A stretch of DNA of 64,000 nucleotides from Balneolaceae bacterium (lineage in GTDB: Bacteria > Bacteroidota > Rhodothermia > Balneolales > Balneolaceae). The position numbers and the translations under genes are program-made. Location of the stretch: the NCBI GenBank assembly GCA_034521495.1, contig JAXHMK010000002.1, positions 49,348 through 113,347 of the forward strand, in the 5' to 3' direction. This document shows, one piece after another, positions 25,527 to 33,810 of the stretch. Positions within the stretch are counted from its first letter, which is position 1; every line of letters starts with the position of its first letter. The notes under the pieces were generated by a model. That model had not been told where the DNA came from. It saw only the letters and a list, made by a program, of their open reading frames with translations, and did not search any database.

Positions 25527-27248
25527 TCAGACAAAATAGATAATCGCGAATACCACAAAGCTGAGAAGTATAAAGCTCATGACAACTTCCACAGCATGAC
25601 TGTATTTTGCAGATTCTTGCTGCGTATCTGTGAATGGATTAAGCCAAACAAGGGGATCTTTGAATTTTTCAGTCATAAAACCGGCCAGCCAAAGTGTAGC
25701 ATTTTCTGCGTAGCCGTAAAACCTATCCACATTTGTGACGAATACTTTTTCAGTCAGGGGTCGGGCTTTTCGATAGAACCAATCGAAATCTAAAAGAATG
25801 TTTTCAGTACCGGCAAATTTGTTTCTGAAGAGCCAGAAGCCGATGAATGCAAAGACAAGTATCTGAACCATCTCCACGAGGTGGTATACATCATACGGAT
25901 GGTACTCTACAGGAAATGGCAGTTGACTGTAAAGCACATTCGGATAAAGGCCAATGAGGATACAGAAAAAAGCCCCAATTCCCATTCCGGCAATCATGTT
26001 TTTTGGTATTGGTTTGAGATCGGTAATCTCTTCTTTGGCCTCGCCGAACCATGTAAAGTAAGGCAGTTTCAAACCGCTGTGAAGGAAAGAGCCGATGGAA
26101 GCGATCGTTAATAACAGCATCCCCCATTCAAGATGAGCTTCTCCGGCTGCACTTACGACCATTGTTTTACTTGTGAATCCATTAAAAAGAGGTGCTCCTG
26201 AAACGGCTAAGCCACCAACCATGTAGAGAGCAACGACCGTTTTCATTTTGTTTGCGAGTCCGCCGAGTTCTGTGAGTTTACTTCTGCCCGTTACATAAAT
26301 CACCGCACCGGCACCCATAAAGAGAAGAGACTTAAACAAAACATTGTTTACGGCGTGAGCAGCGGACGCATTCAGCGCCATTTCCGACCCGATTCCTACG
26401 CCTGCAACCATATAACCAATTTGGCTGACAATGGAGTAGGAAAGAATCTGTCGAATATCATTTGAGATGAGAGCAAAAATTGTCCCGTAAACTCCCATCA
26501 TCACACCGATCCCAATTAGAATGCTCCATTCAGGGAACAGTCGAATCATTACATAGACGGCAGATTTGGTTGTGATAGCGCACATAAATATAGCGCCGGT
26601 GATCGTTGCTTTGGGATATGCATCAGCCAGCCATGCGTGCAGGGGAGGGACGGCTGCGTTTACGGCAATTCCCAGAAGCATCAGCGTTGAGGGCAGAGTA
26701 AATCGATAGGGCAGACTTTCAATCAGCAAAGAACCAGTGTGAGAGAAATGTAACAGAATTCCCGTCATCAATAGTCCTCCGCCAAACATATGGACGATCA
26801 GATAACGCATTCCGGCGCGATCCGTTTCGGCCGTTTTTCGTGCCCAGATAAGGTACACAGAACTGACTGCCATCAACTCCCAAAAGACAAAAAGAGTGAA
26901 ATAATCACCGGCAAATGTAACCCCCAAAGCGCCACCTGCATAAACAAGTGCCGAGCTTTGCTGACCTACATCTTTCAAGTGCAATGCATAGACTCCGCCA
27001 ATAATCGTTACAAGAGAAAATGCAATTCCAAATACTCTGCTGAGAGCATCCACGTGGACAGGTATCAGTTCGTATACCCCGAATACTAATGACATCGTTA
27101 AACCATTTGGATATTGCCAAAGCGATACCAATGCAATCAACGGGAACACCAAAAATGCTGAGGACCGCGTTTTTTCCGGAAGCAATGGAAGTAAAAATGC
27201 TCCCAGGATCATCACAACGGCCGGTATGAATAACAGATCAACGATCAT
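25527..27248 (-). CDS. Third MrpD/NuoM-like antiporter subunit, TM7 lysine replaced by Asn
   Basis: The 573-residue protein belongs to the proton-conducting transporter family (PF00361-type, shared by NuoL/M/N and MrpA/D). The TM5 glutamate is kept (Glu124 in FVFWELMAVSSVY), as are Lys228, His299 and the TM12 lysine (Lys361 in NGFTSKTMVV). The central TM7 lysine, present in the two paralogues next door and in NuoL/M/N here, is Asn197 (GIAVNAAVPPLHAW). An extra C-terminal hydrophobic and amphipathic tail (about 490-573) is not found in plain MrpD. It is the last gene of the 11-gene minus-strand operon, its first codons overlapping the preceding 71-residue gene by 11 bases. Confidence 0.9.
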   Translation of the reverse strand: MIVDLLFIPAVVMILGAFLLPLLPEKTRSSAFLVFPLIALVSLWQYPNGLTMSLVFGVYELIPVHVDALSRVFGIAFSLVTIIGGVYALHLKDVGQQSSALVYAGGALGVTFAGDYFTLFVFWELMAVSSVYLIWARKTAETDRAGMRYLIVHMFGGGLLMTGILLHFSHTGSLLIESLPYRFTLPSTLMLLGIAVNAAVPPLHAWLADAYPKATITGAIFMCAITTKSAVYVMIRLFPEWSILIGIGVMMGVYGTIFALISNDIRQILSYSIVSQIGYMVAGVGIGSEMALNASAAHAVNNVLFKSLLFMGAGAVIYVTGRSKLTELGGLANKMKTVVALYMVGGLAVSGAPLFNGFTSKTMVVSAAGEAHLEWGMLLLTIASIGSFLHSGLKLPYFTWFGEAKEEITDLKPIPKNMIAGMGIGAFFCILIGLYPNVLYSQLPFPVEYHPYDVYHLVEMVQILVFAFIGFWLFRNKFAGTENILLDFDWFYRKARPLTEKVFVTNVDRFYGYAENATLWLAGFMTEKFKDPLVWLNPFTDTQQESAKYSHAVEVVMSFILLSFVVFAIIYFV

Positions 27249-27453
27249 AATATCCTTCTTTTCTATAGATCAACAGTTTGCCCAATCCTTTTGCTATATA
27301 GATGGTGAACACGCATCCCAGGAATCCAAAAATTCCATAAAATAGTGGAATGGAGTTCCACCAATGATGGTGATAATCCGCTAAAACCGTAAACTCGAGG
27401 ATCAGGGTTATGAGAGCCAATACTCCCAAAACAATCCAGTGCCAGGTTTTCAT
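27238..27453 (-). CDS. Small two-helix membrane protein of the Mrp-type operon
   Basis: The 71-residue protein has two hydrophobic helices (WIVLGVLALITLILEFTVLA and LFYGIFGFLGCVFTIYIAKG) joined by a His-rich loop (DYHHHWWNS), and a basic C-terminus. It lies between two large antiporter-like subunits, 27 bases after the first and overlapping the second by 11 bases, so it is surely co-translated with them. A structural or assembly role in the complex is the natural inference. The His/Trp loop might bind a metal, but that is speculation. Confidence 0.8.
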   Translation of the reverse strand: MKTWHWIVLGVLALITLILEFTVLADYHHHWWNSIPLFYGIFGFLGCVFTIYIAKGLGKLLIYRKEGYYDR

Positions 27454-27480
27454 AGTTCTGTTTGATTAAAAATGAACATC

Positions 27481-28962
27481 TTAACCTCCCGCAAATAAAC
27501 TTCCTGCGATAGAGGTCGCCAAATCAAAAAAGCTAAAAAACAGGTTCGGAAACAATCCGAATAAAATTGATAAAACGGCGGTTCCAAAAAGCGGAACAAC
27601 CATGAAAGGTGAAGCTTCTCCATATTTCTCAAGTCCTTCTCCTTTTCTAAAATAGGCCCGCTGAATAATGGGGAAGAAATAGCCAACATTCAGAAGTCCA
27701 CTAATAATTAAGATAATAAGCGGTAATACCATATCTCCCTGTAGAGATCCCATAGCCAGGAACCACTTGCTCACAAAACCGTTAAGTGGCGGAACACCGG
27801 CGAGCCCCATGGAACCGATGGTAAACGCTGCCATGGTCCAGGGCATTACTTTTGCAATTCCATTTAACTGGCTGATGTTTTCGCGATGCAGGTTTACATA
27901 AATCGCACCAGCGCAGAAAAATAGAGTGATTTTCATTGTGGCGTGTGCAGCAATGTGCATGATTCCACCCTGCATTCCCAGGGGCGTTAAAAGTGCTATC
28001 CCAAGAACGATATAGGACAAATGTCCAACCGTTGAGTATGCCAGCCGACGTTTTAAATTATCCTGGGCAAAAGCGAGTAGCGATGCGAGAATTATCGTTG
28101 CTCCGGCCAAGACAATTAGAATATCGTTTAGGCCGTAAGATGCCATGACATCGGTGCCAAAGACATATCCAACAACACGAGTAACTGCAAACACACCGGA
28201 TTTAACAACGGCCACCGCGTGCAGAAGAGCACTCACCGGGGTAGGAGCAGCCATTGCAGCCGGCAACCAGCTATGAAGCGGCATGATGCCTGCCTTCACT
28301 CCCACACCACCTAAAAACAGGATAAAGATGATCAGCATGGTTGTGTGAGAAACATTGGCGTCAGCGAAAATTCCGCCCGGATTAAACTCGATAGAACCAG
28401 TGTAGTAGTATGTGAGTCCGGCTGCAGCAATCAGCAAAAGTCCTGCGGTCAGTGTGTATGATAAATACTTTCGTCCCGCATTGATCGCTTTTTTAGTTTC
28501 CTTGTGAATAACAAGGGGGTAGGTAGCCAGTGTCAGCATTTCATAGAAGACGATAAATGTCAGTAGGTTGGCGGAAAACGCAATACCAATGGTGGCTGAC
28601 AAACAGACGGCAAAACTCGCAAAATATCGTGTCTGTTTTTTCTCACCGGCACCCCGCATATAACCAATCGAATAAAAAGAAGTAAAGATCCACAATCCCG
28701 ATGCGATGATAGCAAAGAAGACTCCAAGCGGGTCAGCATTGAGAGCAAACGGCATTCCGGGAGCCAGATCAAATAGGTGAAGCTCAACGGTTTGTCCGGC
28801 AATGGCACCGGGCAGAAGTGATAATACCAAACCGAATTTTATGATTCCTGCAAGGATCGTCCAGCCTTCGCGAAGGTTAGGCTTCGACGAACTGAATAAG
28901 ATCAAAGGCACGGCAGCCAGTGATATTAAAATTGCCAGTAAAGGGACGATAGAGTTAGCCAT
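27481..28962 (-). CDS. Second MrpD/NuoM-like antiporter subunit
   Basis: The 493-residue membrane protein of the proton-conducting transporter family has about fourteen helices. All key charges are present: Glu141 in TM5 (FIVFYEMLTLATYPL), Lys223 and His230 in TM7 (GVGVKAGIMPLHSWLPAAM), and Lys399 in TM12 (NGFVSKWFLA). It is therefore a plausible active proton or sodium channel subunit. It is separated from the first mrpD by a 234-base gap that contains a GC-rich inverted-repeat element but stays on the same strand and likely the same transcript. Confidence 0.9.
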   Translation of the reverse strand: MANSIVPLLAILISLAAVPLILFSSSKPNLREGWTILAGIIKFGLVLSLLPGAIAGQTVELHLFDLAPGMPFALNADPLGVFFAIIASGLWIFTSFYSIGYMRGAGEKKQTRYFASFAVCLSATIGIAFSANLLTFIVFYEMLTLATYPLVIHKETKKAINAGRKYLSYTLTAGLLLIAAAGLTYYYTGSIEFNPGGIFADANVSHTTMLIIFILFLGGVGVKAGIMPLHSWLPAAMAAPTPVSALLHAVAVVKSGVFAVTRVVGYVFGTDVMASYGLNDILIVLAGATIILASLLAFAQDNLKRRLAYSTVGHLSYIVLGIALLTPLGMQGGIMHIAAHATMKITLFFCAGAIYVNLHRENISQLNGIAKVMPWTMAAFTIGSMGLAGVPPLNGFVSKWFLAMGSLQGDMVLPLIILIISGLLNVGYFFPIIQRAYFRKGEGLEKYGEASPFMVVPLFGTAVLSILFGLFPNLFFSFFDLATSIAGSLFAGG

Positions 28963-29020
28963 TTATCGTTAATAAAATTTCTTTTTAAATGTCATATGGC
29001 ATTTTGTGAGATCTTAAAAA

Positions 29021-29152
29021 ATCCCCCTTTGAAGGGGGAAGTGAGCCAAGCGAGCAGGGGGATGACCTTCGTAATGTTGTGTTCATTAATAATTCAAATA
29101 ACCCATCAACATCACTATAAATCATCCCCCATTGCCCCCTTCGAAGGGGGAC
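29021..29152. repeat. GGGGGA-type inverted-repeat element inside the Mrp operon
   Basis: Left half ATCCCCCTTTGAAGGGGGAA...AGGGGGATGA (29021-29065) and right half TCATCCCCCATTGCCCCC...GAAGGGGGAC (29122-29152) are inverted copies, each with its own TCCCCCTTyGAAGGGGG palindrome. The same kind of element recurs between genes in many Bacteroidota, from general knowledge. It is non-coding and sits between two co-oriented antiporter genes. Confidence 0.7.
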
Positions 29153-29196
29153 ACACTTCAACAAGTTCTTCAACCGTATATTACGTTTATATTTTT

Positions 29197-30684
29197 TCAT
29201 TGCATCGGGAAAATACCCATCAGAAATCCAACAATAGCAGCATTTGCGAATCCAATAACAAAAAGACTGATTGCTAAAATCATCGTTGGAGTCAACATGC
29301 TTGCAGAAACCTCATTGTTTGTTACTTCAATATTTTCTTTTTGATCAGCTACATCAGGATTTTTCATATATACTTTTTCCAAAATTCTAAAAAAGTAAAC
29401 CGCATTCAGCAGCGAACTGATCAGAATCACAGCTAAAAAGAGCCAATTCTCGTTGTCGATGGTTCCAAGTGCGAGGTACCACTTGCTAAAAAATCCGGCG
29501 AGGGGTGGTAATCCAACCATGGAGATAGCTGCAACCGTAAACGAAGCCATCGACCAGGGGTACTTTTTACGGAAGGAATCATCGAAACGTGTGATGTTTG
29601 TGTGACCTTCTTTCAATCTTAAATTTCCGGAAACCAGGAATAGACACGCTTTCATCACGGCATGATTAACTACATGCAACAGTGCACCGGCGAAACCAAA
29701 TGGATTTGCCAAACTCAATCCCATGATGATATATCCAATCTGTGAGATACTACTAAATGCCAGCATCCGCTTCAGTTCGGTTTGCGCAATGGCCATTATT
29801 GAGCCGTATAAAATTCCGAGACATGCCAGTACACCAATGACGGTAGTGAGTGGTGCAACGGCATTCATAAGATCAACCCCAAAGAGATAGAGGACAATTC
29901 TGAATAACATATAGGCAGCAACCTTTGTGCCAATTGGGGCGATGAGTGCCGTGGAACTGGACGAGGCATAGGTATAAGCATCGGGTAACCAGCCGTGCAT
30001 GGGAAAGAGGGCAGCTTTTACGCCAATTCCAACAATCATTAAAATTAATGCGGCAACGACTGCAGTATTGTCGGCAACCATTGGAAGCATTGCAGACATA
30101 TCTATTAGATTAAGTGTGCCAGTGACGGTGTAAAGAAATCCGAGTCCAAACAGATAGAGTGTTCCGCCGGTAGTACCGATAATCAAATAACGGAATGCAG
30201 AAAATGGCGCCTGTTTTTCACCGATAGAAATCAGTGCATAGCTGGCAAGTGACGATATTTCAAGAAATACATAGAAGTTAAACAGATCACCGGTAAGCAC
30301 CATCCCGTTGAAGCCGAGCATCATCAGCATGGTCATTGTAAAATAAGGCATCTCCTTGCCAGGATATTCCTTTTTTGAAATATGTTTTGAATGAATCAAT
30401 ATTAACAACGCTACCGAATTGATAACCAATACCATAAAAGAGGAGAGGCCATCATAAACAAACTCAATGCCAATCGGTGGTTGCCATCCGCCAAAAAAGT
30501 AGCGTATTGCCCCGTTGTTCAGATAATTGATGAAGCCGAAAAGTGATAAGGTAGCTGCCAAACCTGAACCAACTACGGCAAGTGGCTGGGAGAGTTTTCG
30601 GTTAAAGAGACCAAAAACCGGTATAAGTACTGCAAACAGTACAAACGCTAAAGCAATTAGAGCAGGAAGTTGTGTTTCAATCAT
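29197..30684 (-). CDS. mrpD: Na+/H+ antiporter subunit D (MrpD)
   Basis: The 495-residue subunit of the Mrp antiporter exports Na+ in exchange for protons. Fourteen helices, with Glu142 (FYVFLEISSLASYAL), Lys223 and His230 (GVGVKAALFPMHGWLPDAY) and Lys401 (AGFFSKWYLALG), the residues needed for transport in Bacillus MrpD. It overlaps mrpC by eight bases. Position directly after mrpC in the order E-F-G-A'-A''-B-C-D identifies it as the true MrpD (MbhH equivalent). Confidence 0.95.
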   Translation of the reverse strand: MIETQLPALIALAFVLFAVLIPVFGLFNRKLSQPLAVVGSGLAATLSLFGFINYLNNGAIRYFFGGWQPPIGIEFVYDGLSSFMVLVINSVALLILIHSKHISKKEYPGKEMPYFTMTMLMMLGFNGMVLTGDLFNFYVFLEISSLASYALISIGEKQAPFSAFRYLIIGTTGGTLYLFGLGFLYTVTGTLNLIDMSAMLPMVADNTAVVAALILMIVGIGVKAALFPMHGWLPDAYTYASSSSTALIAPIGTKVAAYMLFRIVLYLFGVDLMNAVAPLTTVIGVLACLGILYGSIMAIAQTELKRMLAFSSISQIGYIIMGLSLANPFGFAGALLHVVNHAVMKACLFLVSGNLRLKEGHTNITRFDDSFRKKYPWSMASFTVAAISMVGLPPLAGFFSKWYLALGTIDNENWLFLAVILISSLLNAVYFFRILEKVYMKNPDVADQKENIEVTNNEVSASMLTPTMILAISLFVIGFANAAIVGFLMGIFPMQ

Positions 30685-31048
30685 GGATCTTTTTTATCAG
30701 TTCCTGTTCATCCAATGTTTGATACCGGTTGTAGATGGCAATCAGAAGTGTAAATGCCACTCCAAGTGTAGCCACGCCTACAACAATAGCCGTTAGCATG
30801 AGAGTATGGGGCAGGGGGTTCATATAATTTGCAACCTGTTCAACTGGAATCGAAGAATCGTAAACAGGTACAGTTGCATCCACCTTTGATGCTACAGATA
30901 CGAAAAACAAGATTATTGCTGCCTGTAGAATTGCCAGTCCGATGGTTTTTTTAATCAAATTCTTTTTAAAAAGCATTCCATACAGGCCAATACAGAGTAG
31001 AATTATAGTAAACCAGTATGCGTAATGTCCAAATAAGAAATCAAGCAT
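30677..31048 (-). CDS. mrpC: Na+/H+ antiporter subunit C (MrpC, NuoK-like)
   Basis: The 123-residue protein is homologous to NuoK: three helices (WFTIILLCIGLYGMLF, TIGLAILQAAIILFFVSVAS, LMLTAIVVGVATLGVAFTLL) with the MrpC-specific segment PLPHTLMLTAIVVGVA. As in MrpC proteins, it lacks the NuoK glutamates and has an extended loop between helices two and three (VPVYDSSIPVEQVANYMNPL). Overlaps mrpB by eight bases and mrpD by eight bases. Confidence 0.94.
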   Translation of the reverse strand: MLDFLFGHYAYWFTIILLCIGLYGMLFKKNLIKKTIGLAILQAAIILFFVSVASKVDATVPVYDSSIPVEQVANYMNPLPHTLMLTAIVVGVATLGVAFTLLIAIYNRYQTLDEQELIKKIHD

Positions 31049-31481
31049 AGTCTTCCCCCTTTACCATATTGTCAAAAATCATGACAAGAATTGCTGCAAC
31101 GGCCAACCCAACACCTACTTCAATAATTAAAATACCAGTATATCTGAGCCACATCGGTTCCATTCCGGGGATAGGCAGTTGTCCGTAATCCAGGAAATAA
31201 CCCCCGGTGATCATTGCGGCGAATCCAGTTGCAAAATAGATTAAGACCCCTATAACCGCCAGCGGAGTGGTTGCAAATTCCTTTATTAGCAATCGAGAAA
31301 CCCGGCGTCCGGTTGCTACGCGTATCAACAAAATGGCCGCTGCTAACAATGCACCGCCCTGGAAACCACCGCCGGGACTGTAGTGTCCGTGAAAAATTAC
31401 ATAAAGCCCGAATACCATGATGTAAGGAGCGAGAAAACGAGCTCCAAGAACAATAATGGGGCTGTTAAACTGACTTCTCAT
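31041..31481 (-). CDS. mrpB: Na+/H+ antiporter subunit B (MrpB/MbhF)
   Basis: The 146-residue protein carries the MnhB domain: GLYVIFHGHYSPGGGFQGGA, a conserved signature at helix one to two, then three more helices ending with LIIEVGVGLAVAAILVMIFD. MrpB is an essential structural part of the antiporter membrane module. It overlaps the preceding MbhE-like gene by four bases. Confidence 0.94.
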   Translation of the reverse strand: MRSQFNSPIIVLGARFLAPYIMVFGLYVIFHGHYSPGGGFQGGALLAAAILLIRVATGRRVSRLLIKEFATTPLAVIGVLIYFATGFAAMITGGYFLDYGQLPIPGMEPMWLRYTGILIIEVGVGLAVAAILVMIFDNMVKGEDYA

Positions 31482-31783
31482 GAAAACCTCCTTCGTGATC
31501 TTCTTAAAACAAGAAGAGTAATAATGCCTGCAGTATAGATTACCACCTGTTCGCCAAACGTATCAATTGATCTGTAATCGCCCAGAACAACGGTTACAAT
31601 ATTTGGAGTGTGAGCATCATGATAGGCTTCTTGAATGTAATAGTTGCCGGCAACAGGAGAATCAACCATACTTCTTTGATCATGCATACGGTTGCCGGGA
31701 TCGCCGCGGTAGGGCAGGTCGGATGCTGCATAAATTAACAAAGCAGCAAATAAGGCCATTATAAAAGCTTTCAGGTATTTCAA
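31478..31783 (-). CDS. MbhE-like subunit (part of split MrpA C-terminal region)
   Basis: The 101-residue protein has an N-terminal hydrophobic helix (AFIMALFAALLIYAASDLPY), a polar segment with GNYYIQEAYHDAHTPNIVTV and VLGDYRSIDTFGEQVVIYTA, and a C-terminal helix with a basic end. The motif TPNIVT-VLxDYRxxDTxGE is typical of MbhE and the matching part of canonical MrpA (C-terminal). In Bacillus-type Mrp this is fused to the large MrpA; here it is a separate gene, as in the MBH hydrogenase operon of Thermococcales. Confidence 0.9.
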   Translation of the reverse strand: MKYLKAFIMALFAALLIYAASDLPYRGDPGNRMHDQRSMVDSPVAGNYYIQEAYHDAHTPNIVTVVLGDYRSIDTFGEQVVIYTAGIITLLVLRRSRRRFS

Positions 31784-32025
31784 TCTGCTGATTTTCTTGT
31801 GGTTTGATAGACAACTACGACAAAGAGGATACCGGTCACTCCGGCACCAATTACGGCTTCGGTAAAGCCAACATCAACTGCTCCCATCGAAATAAACAGA
31901 AGTGCCATTATAAAACTAAACACAGACATCATTACTACGGCAACCAGCATATCTTTTACTTCTAAAGCTACCACACCGGAAATAACCAAAAAGAGATAAA
32001 GTATAAGTTCTAATTCCCAAATCAT
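31780..32025 (-). CDS. MbhD-like subunit (DUF4040; part of split MrpA C-terminal region)
   Basis: The 81-residue protein has three helices and the segment AVVMMSVFSFIMALLFISMG, then AVDVGFTEAVIGAGVTGILF, the NuoJ-like MbhD/DUF4040 signature with the conserved Glu in the last helix (Glu56, FTEAVIGAGV). In canonical Mrp it forms part of the MrpA C-terminus. It overlaps mrpG and the MbhE-like gene by four bases each, so all are translationally coupled. Confidence 0.9.
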   Translation of the reverse strand: MIWELELILYLFLVISGVVALEVKDMLVAVVMMSVFSFIMALLFISMGAVDVGFTEAVIGAGVTGILFVVVVYQTTRKSAD

Positions 32026-32348
32026 GATTTACCTCTGTTTTTGGCATCTTCACTGAAAAAAGGTTGCAGCCCTCTTTTTATGGCAGATCGTGCCAGTGCG
32101 TGGGTGCCAATAGGGTTTGCAAGAGCAATAAAAAGAATAATGAAAATTAATTTTAGTCCACTCAAAGTAAATCCTTCATAAACCACTAATCCGGATATCA
32201 CGAATATAATCCCAAGTGTATCACTTTTGCTGGAAGCGTGAGACCTGGAATAAAAATCGGGGAGGCGAAGTATACCGATGCTACCCATCAGTATAAATAG
32301 AATACCAATCACTACTAAAATTATGCAGATAATGTTTGATATGGCCAT
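32022..32348 (-). CDS. mrpG: Na+/H+ antiporter subunit G (MrpG)
   Basis: The 108-residue protein has three helices and the MrpG signature IGILRLPDFYSRSHASSKSD followed by LGIIFVISGLVVYEG and FIALANPIGTHALARSA. A role in assembly and transport of the Mrp complex is established for the family. It overlaps the next gene by four bases and starts one base after the mrpF stop. Confidence 0.94.
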   Translation of the reverse strand: MAISNIICIILVVIGILFILMGSIGILRLPDFYSRSHASSKSDTLGIIFVISGLVVYEGFTLSGLKLIFIILFIALANPIGTHALARSAIKRGLQPFFSEDAKNRGKS

Positions 32349-32349
32349 T

Positions 32350-32622
32350 CTAATCCCTCATTGCTTTTGATGATATAACATATTTTGCTATCACCAGCGA
32401 GCCGATAAAACCAAGAATAGCATAGGCTAAGGTAATATCAATAAACATATCGATCCGACCGTATAGAAACCCGATCAGGCAAATTAAAACAATCGTTTTT
32501 GTAGCAATGGCATTCGTTGCCAGGAGCCGGTCAAACAGAGTAGGCCCTTTTAAAACTCGAACAAGGGGAATCGCAATAATGATCGTTAAAATAATGGCAC
32601 TATAAAGAAAAAATGTTTCCAT
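32350..32622 (-). CDS. mrpF: Na+/H+ antiporter subunit F (MrpF)
   Basis: The 90-residue protein has three helices with the MrpF signature RVLKGPTLFDRLLATNAIAT and IDMFIDITLAYAILGFIGSL; the conserved Asp in the DITLAYA helix lies in the proposed sodium path of MrpF. It overlaps mrpE by one base (stop/start sharing). Confidence 0.94.
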   Translation of the reverse strand: METFFLYSAIILTIIIAIPLVRVLKGPTLFDRLLATNAIATKTIVLICLIGFLYGRIDMFIDITLAYAILGFIGSLVIAKYVISSKAMRD

Positions 32623-33215
32623 CAGGCTGCTGCTCCCTCACTGCTCTTTATAATTTCAAAATCTTTTACGACCTGCCGTATTTCTGTTTGAAATAGCTGT
32701 AAGACCTGCCGGGGCATTTCATCACTTTGAAGGCCGGCATAGGAGGATGAATCAAGAGCGTGTATTGTAAACAGATCATCTTCAATATCGATGGTGAGTG
32801 TTCCGGGAGTGAGAGTAATGGAGTTGCCGAGAATCATTTTAGCATGCGAACTCGGCAGATCTGCCCTGAATTTCACAATTGTGGTTTCAATTGGCATCGT
32901 AGGCCTCATAATTACCCACAAAACATGAAAGCCCGAAAGTATAATTTGATAGATCAACCAGAAGCAGTAGATAATAAACCTGCCCAAACGAAGATCGTCA
33001 AGGTTATCCATGTCATCATCATAGAAACGATGCTTTTTCAATTGGTAATTAAAGATGATAACCCCTGCAACTGAGAGTACGCCAAACGTGATATGAATGG
33101 CATCGAGGAAACCACTCATAACAATCCAGAAGAGCATCAGAGAGATAAACGACAATGTTAGGCTAAAAAAAGAGAATTTTGACATCAGGTTCTTTGTAGC
33201 AGGTTTCCCCGTCAT
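32622..33215 (-). CDS. mrpE: Na+/H+ antiporter subunit E (MrpE)
   Basis: The 197-residue protein has two to three N-terminal helices and a soluble C-terminal part with the MrpE signature: GRFIIYCFWLIYQIILSGFH, VLWVIMRP, and ILGNSITLTPGTLTIDIEDD. First gene of the operon. Its upstream region faces nuoL, giving a 628-base divergent intergenic region that includes a long inverted-repeat element. Confidence 0.94.
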   Translation of the reverse strand: MTGKPATKNLMSKFSFFSLTLSFISLMLFWIVMSGFLDAIHITFGVLSVAGVIIFNYQLKKHRFYDDDMDNLDDLRLGRFIIYCFWLIYQIILSGFHVLWVIMRPTMPIETTIVKFRADLPSSHAKMILGNSITLTPGTLTIDIEDDLFTIHALDSSSYAGLQSDEMPRQVLQLFQTEIRQVVKDFEIIKSSEGAAA

Positions 33216-33454
33216 TGTGAGATTTAAACTTATTAAAAAAGTGGAATCACCTGCAATTAAATTTTATAACTTTTATTCATTTTACGATTTCGCTAAATTT
33301 TGCAGGGGTAAATGAGGTGTCATTTTTTGCCTTTTTTGACTGTAAAGTTGAGGAGAAGTTACCCCGAAATTTTAAGTTTAAGTATGTTAAAATATTTAAT
33401 AACAGTAGTTTAATACATTTAACAAGTAGAAATAGTGATTTTGGGAAAATAACC
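33216..33454. other. AT-rich leader region upstream of mrpE
   Basis: About 240 bases with no reading frame worth support. It should hold the promoter of the minus-strand Mrp operon, but I cannot point to a convincing TAnnTTTG box. Confidence 0.4.
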
Positions 33455-33608
33455 GACCTTGAATAGTTGGCGGGAAAAAGGACAACGAGTGAACCGTGAG
33501 AAGAATCCTTTCATACCGGCGAGGAGCGAAATTTAAGGGCTGAAAGCCTGATGGACCATTGAAAGGATTCCACGGTGAACTCGTGTCCGCCGCCAAGTAT
33601 TCACAGTC
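33455..33608. repeat. 154-bp imperfect inverted-repeat element (MITE-like)
   Basis: Left arm (33455-33515) and right arm (33556-33608) pair over about 50 bases: GAATAGTTGGCGG with CCGCCAAGTATTC, AACGAGTGAACCGTG with CACGGTGAACTCGT, and GAATCCTTTCA with TGAAAGGATTC. The 40-base centre has GGGCTGAAAGCC, another small hairpin. A further hairpin CTTTTGT-ATCAAG-ACAAAAG follows at 33622-33641. No ORF. It could be a mobile mini-element or a structured RNA. Confidence 0.7.
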
Positions 33609-33768
33609 TTGATTTTTCGTTCTTTTGTATCAAGACAAAAGGACATACAACATGCAATAAGTTTACACTTTCAATAATGGGGTAAGTCCTCAAAGTTGAG
33701 GTATCGAAAAAAAATTAAAAGATGATGATATTTCCACCCTTTTAAGTTTAACTTGGAGAAGATTTTTG

Positions 33769-33776
33769 TATCTTTG
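33769..33776 (+). promoter_or_regulatory. Bacteroidota -7 element of the nuoLMN operon
   Basis: TATCTTTG matches the TAnnTTTG consensus exactly and lies 68 bases before the nuoL ATG. The matching -33 box is weak (GTTTA about 19-20 bases upstream). Start of transcription would be near 33783. Confidence 0.55.
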
Positions 33777-33788
33777 CCACCTGAAAAT

Positions 33789-33810
33789 ATCACTAAAAAC
33801 TTTTAGTGAT
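33789..33810 (+). promoter_or_regulatory. Palindrome in the nuoL leader
   Basis: ATCACTAAAA-AC-TTTTAGTGAT is a perfect 10-bp palindrome immediately downstream of the predicted transcription start. It may be an operator for a dimeric repressor or a 5' RNA hairpin that stabilises the nuoL mRNA. Confidence 0.55.

Noticed and set aside
25527..33215. Membrane-bound hydrogenase or formate hydrogenlyase operon
   Set aside because: The antiporter module is present but no NiFe large or small subunit, NuoB/C/D/I-like or NuoH-like gene adjoins.
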